Assembly (NCBI GenBank): GCA_007751475.1
Contig: CP036434.1
Coordinates: 2,480,001 to 2,544,000, forward strand
Direction of reading: 5' to 3'
Source of the DNA: Saltatorellus ferox
GTDB taxonomy: Bacteria; Planctomycetota; UBA1135; GCA-002686595
DNA: 64,000 bases
Shown here: piece after piece, positions 58,865-64,000 of the stretch
Numbering within the stretch: the stretch's first letter is position 1
Layout: each line of letters opens with the position of its first letter
Notes under the pieces: model-generated
The model's input: only the letters and a program-made list of their open reading frames with translations
Told to the model about the DNA's origin: nothing
Database searches by the model: none
Program-made: the position numbers and the translations under genes

Positions 58865-61102
58865 TCACTCGATCAGCGTACCGTCGGTCACGGTCACGTC
58901 CTGCCCGTTCGACGCGTGGAAGCTCCGGATCTGGCCCTGGATCTCCGCATAGGCGGCGTTCTCGCTGGCGCTTGCGCCAGGAGTCACCAGGGACCCGTGC
59001 GACCCCTCGTTGAAGCGAACGGCTCCGTAGATGCCGCCGGTCGCGGTCGCCGAGATCGAGTTCAGTCCGAGAGCCGAGATCAGCGGCTCGGTCCCGGCGA
59101 AGGGGGCGCCCGCGACCGCGTTCGGCACCACGATGTCGCTTACCCCGCCGAGGGCTCCACCGCCCACGATCTCCAGAAGGAGAAGCTGGACGCCGCTCGC
59201 CTGGACCCCTGCCGCGTGGTTGATCGGGTCGACCGTGTCCACGACCGTTTGCGCGGCCGCGAGGAACTGGGCGTACTCCGAGGTGCCGGGGGTCACGCCC
59301 GCGGCGGCCAGGCCGCCCTGGATGACGGGCCCGAAGGCGACCGAGCCGTCCAGAAGGTAGGGGATCGAGGCGCCTGGCATGCCCAGGGTCGCGGCGGTGA
59401 TGCCCGACTGGAGCGCGAGGAACGGCGTGCCGACGATGCCGCCGAGCGAGTGCCCCATGAAGTGCACGTTCGTCTCGTCGAACATGTCCACGCCCATCAC
59501 CGTGAGGCTACCGAGGGACTCCTTCAGGTTCATCAGGTCCGCGACGGCCTGCTGGAGGTTGTCCCGGGAGACGGCGAGGTTCTGGAGGTTGATGAAGTGC
59601 GTGCCAGAGCTGTCCGGCTCTCCGTCAGGTCCGGGGGTGGTCACGCCCAGGGCCTGGGTAGCGAGGTCCATCCCGAACGTGCGCTCCCAGGCGTCCGCGG
59701 GGGAGCCCATGGTGACCTGGCGGTAGCCCGAGAAGATCGAGACGCCGCCCGCCAGCATGCCGGTCGTCTCATCGACACCGTGGAGCGGCAGGTCGATGGC
59801 GACCGCGGCGAAGCCCTCGGCGGCCAGCGACTCGGCGACTCCCAGCAGAGCGGTCCGGTTGGACGTGATGCCGTGCTGGAAAATGACGATGGGGTAGCCG
59901 TTCACGGGCATGGCCACCGTCGGAACCGAAAGAAGGAGCGGCATGCGCTGGGCGCTCGTCGCATTCGGGAGCGGATTGAAGCGAGAGAGGTTGTTGTCCG
60001 TTGCGACGGGGTTGGCTGCGTAGCGGGACGACCAGGGCGTGTTCAGCGGGGCCGTATCGTTCGTGAGCCCGTTGAACATCAGGGAGAGGTTCTCGGCCTG
60101 CGTGAGGTAGTACGGCGACTCGAAGACGCCGACGTAGATCTCGGCCTGGCCCGGAGGGCCGCCCACCAGCTCACTGGCGGTGCCGATCGTCATCGCGTTC
60201 ATGTTGACGCGGATCATCGCGTCCGAGAACGGATTGTCGGCGGTGTCGCCGCCACAGGTGCCGAGCTGGCCGCAGAGACCGCTGATCACGGCAGACTCGT
60301 TCCCCTGGGCGATCTGGGAGATCGTCTCGAGCGCGGTGCCGACCGACTGGATGGTGAAGGTGTAGGAGACCACGACCTCATCGCGATCTGCGTTGGGCTG
60401 CGCGTCGTAGTTCGCCAGATGCGAATTGATGAGGCCTTGGAGCTGAACGAGCTGCGGGGGCGTGGTGACCGGGTCGAAGGGCGTCTCCTCGGACGCGAAA
60501 AGGTATTCCGTGTCCTTCGAGACGGCCACGCCAGCGGAGTCCGTCACGCCGTTCGTCACGACGACCAGGTAGACGCTGTTGCTCACGGCGGTGCTGGGCG
60601 TCAGCGGAGCCAGGGGCAGGACCGCGATGCTGTTGCCGCCCGAAACCACCGCGGCGAACTCGACGCCCGCGACGAGCTCGCGATCGATCGAGGCGACCGG
60701 GCCTCCGACTGGGCTGGACGCGGTGCTGACCGTGACCTCGAACATCCGCACGGTATCCCCGGGGATGACGGTTGCGGGGTCGAGGGGCCGGGTGAAAGTG
60801 ACGCTTCCGGGGGCCACCGGCGAGAATCCATCGAGCGTGTTGAGCGCGATGAACGGATCCGTGGGATCCGTCGGGTCGGCGACCGGAAGGTTGAGCGTTC
60901 CGTCGAGCGAACCCGAGTAGAGCAGATCGTTCGGAAAGGGGATCTCGCCAGCGGAAGGCGCGAAGCGCGCCACGGTGGGGACGCGAATCTGGGAGGTGGG
61001 GTTGTCGTCGTCCGCGCAGCTCGCCGCGAGGAGGCCGAAGCCGATAAGGAGTCCGCGGCCGATCGTTCCGGCGTGGGCTCGTGTCCAGTGCAGTTGGGTC
61101 AT
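58865..61102 (-). CDS. VolA/Pla-1-like extracellular lipase, lipoprotein
   Basis: 745 residues from ATG 61102. Lipobox: LLIGFGLLAASCADD. The N-terminal domain matches the bacterial virulence-factor lipase N terminus (EIPFPNDLLYSGSLDGTLNL, LDGFSPVAPGSVTFTRPLD). The alpha/beta hydrolase core from ~350 has the oxyanion VIFQHGITSNRTALLG, AIDLPLHGVDETTG, the nucleophile elbow HFMGHSLGGIVGTPF, and the catalytic His in RFNEGSHGSLVTPG near the C terminus. Probably a surface-exposed or outer-membrane-attached lipase or phospholipase. The upstream frame to 61642 is open but lies before the signal peptide. Confidence 0.9.
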   Translation of the reverse strand: MTQLHWTRAHAGTIGRGLLIGFGLLAASCADDDNPTSQIRVPTVARFAPSAGEIPFPNDLLYSGSLDGTLNLPVADPTDPTDPFIALNTLDGFSPVAPGSVTFTRPLDPATVIPGDTVRMFEVTVSTASSPVGGPVASIDRELVAGVEFAAVVSGGNSIAVLPLAPLTPSTAVSNSVYLVVVTNGVTDSAGVAVSKDTEYLFASEETPFDPVTTPPQLVQLQGLINSHLANYDAQPNADRDEVVVSYTFTIQSVGTALETISQIAQGNESAVISGLCGQLGTCGGDTADNPFSDAMIRVNMNAMTIGTASELVGGPPGQAEIYVGVFESPYYLTQAENLSLMFNGLTNDTAPLNTPWSSRYAANPVATDNNLSRFNPLPNATSAQRMPLLLSVPTVAMPVNGYPIVIFQHGITSNRTALLGVAESLAAEGFAAVAIDLPLHGVDETTGMLAGGVSIFSGYRQVTMGSPADAWERTFGMDLATQALGVTTPGPDGEPDSSGTHFINLQNLAVSRDNLQQAVADLMNLKESLGSLTVMGVDMFDETNVHFMGHSLGGIVGTPFLALQSGITAATLGMPGASIPYLLDGSVAFGPVIQGGLAAAGVTPGTSEYAQFLAAAQTVVDTVDPINHAAGVQASGVQLLLLEIVGGGALGGVSDIVVPNAVAGAPFAGTEPLISALGLNSISATATGGIYGAVRFNEGSHGSLVTPGASASENAAYAEIQGQIRSFHASNGQDVTVTDGTLIE

Positions 61103-61381
61103 GGCGCTTCGGTGGGGCCCGGATCGGCCAGGCTCCTGGGGTGAAACTGGGGATAGGAATCGATGAAGGGACCGCTGGGGCGTTCGGCTCCGAGGCTGCC
61201 AGGCGTCATCAGGGCGCCTGGCCTCCGTCCACGAGCTTAGCAGGCGACTCCACGGATTGCCCTCGTCGGATGCCCTGCCGCCAGCGTTTTGGACTGCCGT
61301 AGGCGTCCGTACCGTCCGCAGCTCCGCTACGATCCTGTGACTGGACGCTCGCTGCGACCCTCCGGAACTGCCCAGGCTCCC

Positions 61382-62302
61382 ATGAACATGAACTCGCCAC
61401 ATCTTGGCTCTCAAGAACCCTCCGCTCTTACCGCGACCGCGTGGCTGCTGGTGGCGGGCCTCGCAGCCTGCGCGGATGGTGAGCGAATGGACCCCGCAGT
61501 GGTCGAACCGAGCGCCCCGGGGAAGGAAGCCGCGGCCTCTGATAGCCAAGAAGCTGCCGAGGAGGCTTCCGAAGACGTTCCACCCGCGAAGCCGGCCGAA
61601 CCCAGGCTCTATACGTACGACGTCGTGGCCCGCTATCCGCACGATCGCGGCGCCTACACCCAGGGCCTTCTCTGGCTGGACGGCAAGCTCTACGAGAGCA
61701 CGGGTCAGCGTGGCGAGTCGTCGCTTCGTATCGTCGATCTGGAGACCGGCGAGGTCCAGAAGAAGCGAGACATCGATCGGCGGCTCTTCGGCGAGGGCCT
61801 CGCGGCCGTCAACGGCCTCTTCTACATGCTGACCTGGAAGGCCGGTCAGGCGCTCCTCTTCGATATCAACACGCTGCGGCCTCTCTCCTACGGCTACAGC
61901 TATCCGGGCGAGGGGTGGGGGCTGACGACCTGTGACGAGGGCCTCGTGATGAGCGACGGAACGAGTCAGATCCGGTTCCTGGATCCCAAGGGCATGAAGC
62001 CCATCCGCTCGATCCAGGTGAGCGATCGTGGCCGTCCCATCGATCAGCTCAACGAACTGGAGTGGATCCGGGGCGAGATCTGGGCCAATCTCTGGAAGTC
62101 CAACCTGATCGCGCGCATCGACCCGGCGACCGGAAAGGTCAATGCCTGGGTCGACATGACGGGCTTGCTCGGGACCGAGCGGGTCAACTACCCCGAAGAG
62201 GATGTGCTCAACGGAATCGCCTGGGACGAGGAGGGAGAGCGACTCTTCCTGACGGGCAAGCGCTGGCCCTACCTCTACCAGGTCGAGCTTCGGGAGAAGT
62301 AG
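61382..62302 (+). CDS. Glutaminyl-peptide cyclotransferase (glutamine cyclotransferase family), lipoprotein
   Basis: 306 residues from ATG 61382. Signal and lipobox: AWLLVAGLAACADG, followed by an acidic Glu/Ala-rich linker to ~75. The remaining ~230 residues are a beta-propeller of the plant/bacterial QC type: GAYTQGLLWLDGKLYESTGQ, RGESSLRIVDLETGEVQKK, FYMLTWKAGQALLFDI, GWGLTTCDEGLVMSDGTSQI, DQLNELEWIRGEIWANLWKS and LNGIAWDEEGERLFLTGKRW. It converts N-terminal Gln of peptides to pyroglutamate in the periplasm or at the surface. Ends before a short repeat cluster shared with the convergent hydrolase gene. Confidence 0.92.
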   Translation: MNMNSPHLGSQEPSALTATAWLLVAGLAACADGERMDPAVVEPSAPGKEAAASDSQEAAEEASEDVPPAKPAEPRLYTYDVVARYPHDRGAYTQGLLWLDGKLYESTGQRGESSLRIVDLETGEVQKKRDIDRRLFGEGLAAVNGLFYMLTWKAGQALLFDINTLRPLSYGYSYPGEGWGLTTCDEGLVMSDGTSQIRFLDPKGMKPIRSIQVSDRGRPIDQLNELEWIRGEIWANLWKSNLIARIDPATGKVNAWVDMTGLLGTERVNYPEEDVLNGIAWDEEGERLFLTGKRWPYLYQVELREK

Positions 62303-62304
62303 AC

Positions 62305-62370
62305 GGCGCCCGGGTTAGCAGGGCGCCCGGATTGGCAGGGCGCTCAGTCGGCGGGGCACCCGGTCAGCAG
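62305..62370. repeat. Four imperfect ~17-bp tandem repeats between convergent genes
   Basis: Units begin at 62305, 62322, 62339 and 62355. The first two (GGCGCCCGGGTTAGCAG, GGCGCCCGGATTGGCAG) are nearly identical; the last two are more divergent but keep the GGC(G/A)C...CAG/CGG frame. Their partly palindromic GGCGCC/GGGCGCCC cores could form hairpins that end transcription from both sides. Confidence 0.7.
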
Positions 62371-62374
62371 AGCG

Positions 62375-63451
62375 TCAGTTGAGCAGCGATCGCGTGTCGT
62401 GCCGCTTGAGCCAGGCCATCACGCGGCTCCGCCAATCGTCCTGTTGCTCCAGGAGGTCGTGGTTGGCGTAGCCGTAGATCAGCGCTTCGATCGGCGTGCC
62501 GCTCTTCCGAACGCGCGTCGTCACGCAGAGGGCCTGGGCGACCGGCACCGTCTCGTCGAGACGTCCGTGGATCACGAGCAACGGCGTCGTGCAGTCGTCC
62601 GCGCGGATACGCGGATTGCGTCGTTCCAGCTGGCGGCGCTTTTCCGGGCCACCCCAGCCGCCATGGATCTCGGCGAGGCCCGGCCACCCGCCGGAGTCCT
62701 CGAAGCCGTTCGAGATCTCCGGGTCGAAGCTCTCGATCTCTTCGATGTCGGCGGCGCCGGAGATCACGGCTGCAGCGCGGACCGGTGCGCCCATCTCCAG
62801 AGCGCGATAGGTCATGAGACCGCCGCGTCCGAACCCCACCATGAAGATACGCGCGGGGTCCACGTAGTCGAGTCGCTGCAGCAGCGCGACCATCGAGAGT
62901 ACATCGTGGACGTCGTCGCCGCCGAGTTCGTCGACGCCCTGGCTCAGGCGGTTGCCGCGGTACGCGCTGGCGGCCGCGACGAAGCCCTCCCTCGCGTAGC
63001 GCGCGAGGTCCGCGAGGAGCAGGTCCTCGTCGAGTCCGCGGCCCGCGAGCCCATCGCGGTTCACGACGACCGCCCCGAGACGGCGGCCCTCCGTCGACGC
63101 GGGTCGGACGATGAGACCGCCGATCCGAAGCCCGTCGCTCGAATAGGTGAGAAGCTCGGCGTGCCCGTCGACGGAGTCCGTCGCGGCCTCCCACTCGTCT
63201 TCGGTGAACAGCGTGCGGCCCTTGGGAGTGAGCTCCTCGTAGTTCTTCGTGATTCCCGTCTCGAGCGCGGAGATGATCGTGCCGTCCTCGGGCGCGAGTC
63301 TCTCCAGCAGGGGGATCTCACGCTGCTCCGGAGCGAGCACATCCGCCGAGGCCGCCCCCCCCCCGGATGCGCACCCCGCGGACATGACGAGCGTGACGGA
63401 GAGACACGCCGTGGCAAGAAGAGAGGGGGAGGAGAGCAATGGGTAGCGCAT
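62375..63451 (-). CDS. Alpha/beta hydrolase-fold lipoprotein lacking the nucleophile Ser
   Basis: 359 residues from ATG 63451; lipobox VTLVMSAGCASG. A ~100-residue N-terminal region precedes a dienelactone-hydrolase/prolyl-oligopeptidase-like core: GGLIVRPASTEGRRLGAVVV, YAREGFVAAASAYRGNRLS, DDVHDVLSMVALLQRLDYVD, FMVGFGRGGLMTYRALEMG (~205), PLLVIHGRLDETVPVAQAL and YGYANHDLLEQ. The acid (GRLDE) and His (ANHD) of the triad are present. The nucleophile elbow reads G-F-G-R-G-G where G-x-S-x-G-G is expected, so the Ser is replaced by Gly. It may be non-catalytic or use another residue. Confidence 0.85.
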   Translation of the reverse strand: MRYPLLSSPSLLATACLSVTLVMSAGCASGGGAASADVLAPEQREIPLLERLAPEDGTIISALETGITKNYEELTPKGRTLFTEDEWEAATDSVDGHAELLTYSSDGLRIGGLIVRPASTEGRRLGAVVVNRDGLAGRGLDEDLLLADLARYAREGFVAAASAYRGNRLSQGVDELGGDDVHDVLSMVALLQRLDYVDPARIFMVGFGRGGLMTYRALEMGAPVRAAAVISGAADIEEIESFDPEISNGFEDSGGWPGLAEIHGGWGGPEKRRQLERRNPRIRADDCTTPLLVIHGRLDETVPVAQALCVTTRVRKSGTPIEALIYGYANHDLLEQQDDWRSRVMAWLKRHDTRSLLN

Positions 63452-63860
63452 GGAAAATCGTGGCCGCGTGTTCAGACTGTGTGTTCTTCGGCGACGACGC
63501 CGAGGCTCTGGCGGCGGCGAAGCGAGACGGACCGCTGCAGGCGTTGGGGCGAATCGTAGGGGGTCTCGGGGCCCAGAGCGCCACTTTGGTCGTGGGATCG
63601 GCCCATCGACAGAGCGCTCGTCTCTCTTCTGTATCGTCATGGGGCGGCGATTTCCTCAAGGCATCCGTGGTCGCCTCGGGACCGGGACCTCTTGAAGCGA
63701 CGGACCGCGTCTCCCACAAGCCTTCGCCACAGGTGGAGACGCCGGAAGAGCTCGGCTCGCCTTCTGAGGCGCAGACTCCTCGCCCGATTTTTTTTGCCTG
63801 TCCGCTACTCTGACTCCGGACCCAAGTTCGTAGGCAGGGAACCCACCCAACGACAACCGC
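63452..63860. other. Intergenic region between divergent secreted-protein genes
   Basis: About 410 bp between the hydrolase start (minus) and the last partial gene (plus). The short open frames on both strands do not read like protein. Promoters for both genes must lie here. A run of eight T residues at 63789-63796 lacks a clear GC stem before it. No repeat or RNA gene was recognised. Confidence 0.5.
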
Positions 63861-64000
63861 ATGAAGAACCAATTTCGCACTCTCCGCTCGACGGCGTCCC
63901 TGAGCCTGCTCGGCTCCGCGATCGGATTCGGACTGGCCGTCGGTAGCGCGATCGTTCCTGACGCCAAGGGCCCGGACCCCGACGACATTGGCCTCACGAC
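63861..64000 (+). CDS. Secreted protein of unknown function, partial
   Basis: Only the first 46 codons lie in the window. The ATG at 63861 begins MKNQFRTLRSTASLSLLGSA, a basic start followed by a hydrophobic stretch to about residue 33 (AIGFGLAVGSAIVPDAKG), as in a Sec signal peptide. The first mature residues are Pro/Asp-rich. Nothing more can be said of its role. 63452-63860 upstream is non-coding and should contain its promoter and that of the divergent hydrolase. Confidence 0.6.
   Translation, partial: MKNQFRTLRSTASLSLLGSAIGFGLAVGSAIVPDAKGPDPDDIGLT

Noticed and set aside
58238..61144. 968-residue open frame on the plus strand
   Set aside because: Runs out of frame through rpsN, its terminator and antisense to the lipase; no protein-like pattern.
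1..64000. tRNA, rRNA and riboswitch genes
   Set aside because: Reading the intergenic stretches showed no cloverleaf-like block with a TTCGA-type arm, no rRNA-like sequence and no recognisable riboswitch core; a covariance-model scan would be decisive.

Overview
The window is GC-rich and densely coded on both strands. It looks like a chromosomal segment of a planctomycete-type bacterium. The reasons are two secreted proteins that end in the same ~150-residue Cys-containing module, an FG-GAP/ASPIC-UnbV lipoprotein, a degenerate pilin-like protein, and an informational gene (rpsN) lying far from any ribosomal operon. This assignment is inference; there is no rRNA or other phylogenetic marker beyond hisS and rpsN. 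I found no tRNA, rRNA, CRISPR array or intact insertion sequence.

Layout. 1-1006: CNNM/CorC-type transporter running off the left edge (-). 1131-5729 (+): ECF sigma factor, imidazolonepropionase (hutI), an FGE-like lipoprotein, hisS. 5751-11821 (-): a secreted protein with two PPC-like repeats, then a transglutaminase / DUF58 / MoxR ATPase operon. 11959-14474 (+): a small PilZ-like protein coupled to a sensor kinase. 14548-19144 (-): two cobalamin-type radical SAM enzymes followed by a 78-residue peptide gene, arranged like a RiPP pathway. 19241-23773 (+): a GT-C-type membrane glycosyltransferase, then a radical SAM + UdgX-type uracil-DNA glycosylase repair pair. 23874-28537 (-): pilin-like protein with a CXXCH motif, S1-domain protein, NAD(P)-binding protein. 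28594-32453 (+): DUF445 protein and a long FG-GAP/ASPIC/thioredoxin lipoprotein interrupted by one in-frame TGA.

32562-48111 is a Wzx/Wzy-type exopolysaccharide locus: Wza-like export lipoprotein, Wzz-like chain-length protein, degenerate CpsD-like ATPase, flippase, pyruvyltransferase, FrhB-like protein, polymerase/ligase, glycosyltransferases (including an Alg14-like fusion with an Alg13-like partner), the initiating sugar-phosphate transferase and a GT9 transferase. A voltage-gated-type potassium channel follows. 49002-50345 is a non-coding patch with a decayed RAYT transposase and an 88-bp inverted repeat. 50346-64000 holds mixed housekeeping and secreted genes: a secreted module protein, PilZ protein, coiled-coil protein, CobW GTPase, TIM-barrel protein, thioredoxin-like protein, M28 peptidase, rpsN with a strong terminator, VolA-like lipase, glutamine cyclotransferase, alpha/beta hydrolase and the start of one more secreted protein.

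The most interesting candidates are the radical SAM/peptide operon at 14548-19144 and the in-frame TGA at 31353-31355, which is followed by a SECIS-like hairpin and could encode selenocysteine. Also notable are the six-unit 29-bp palindromic array at 37538-37721 and the RAYT/inverted-repeat patch.
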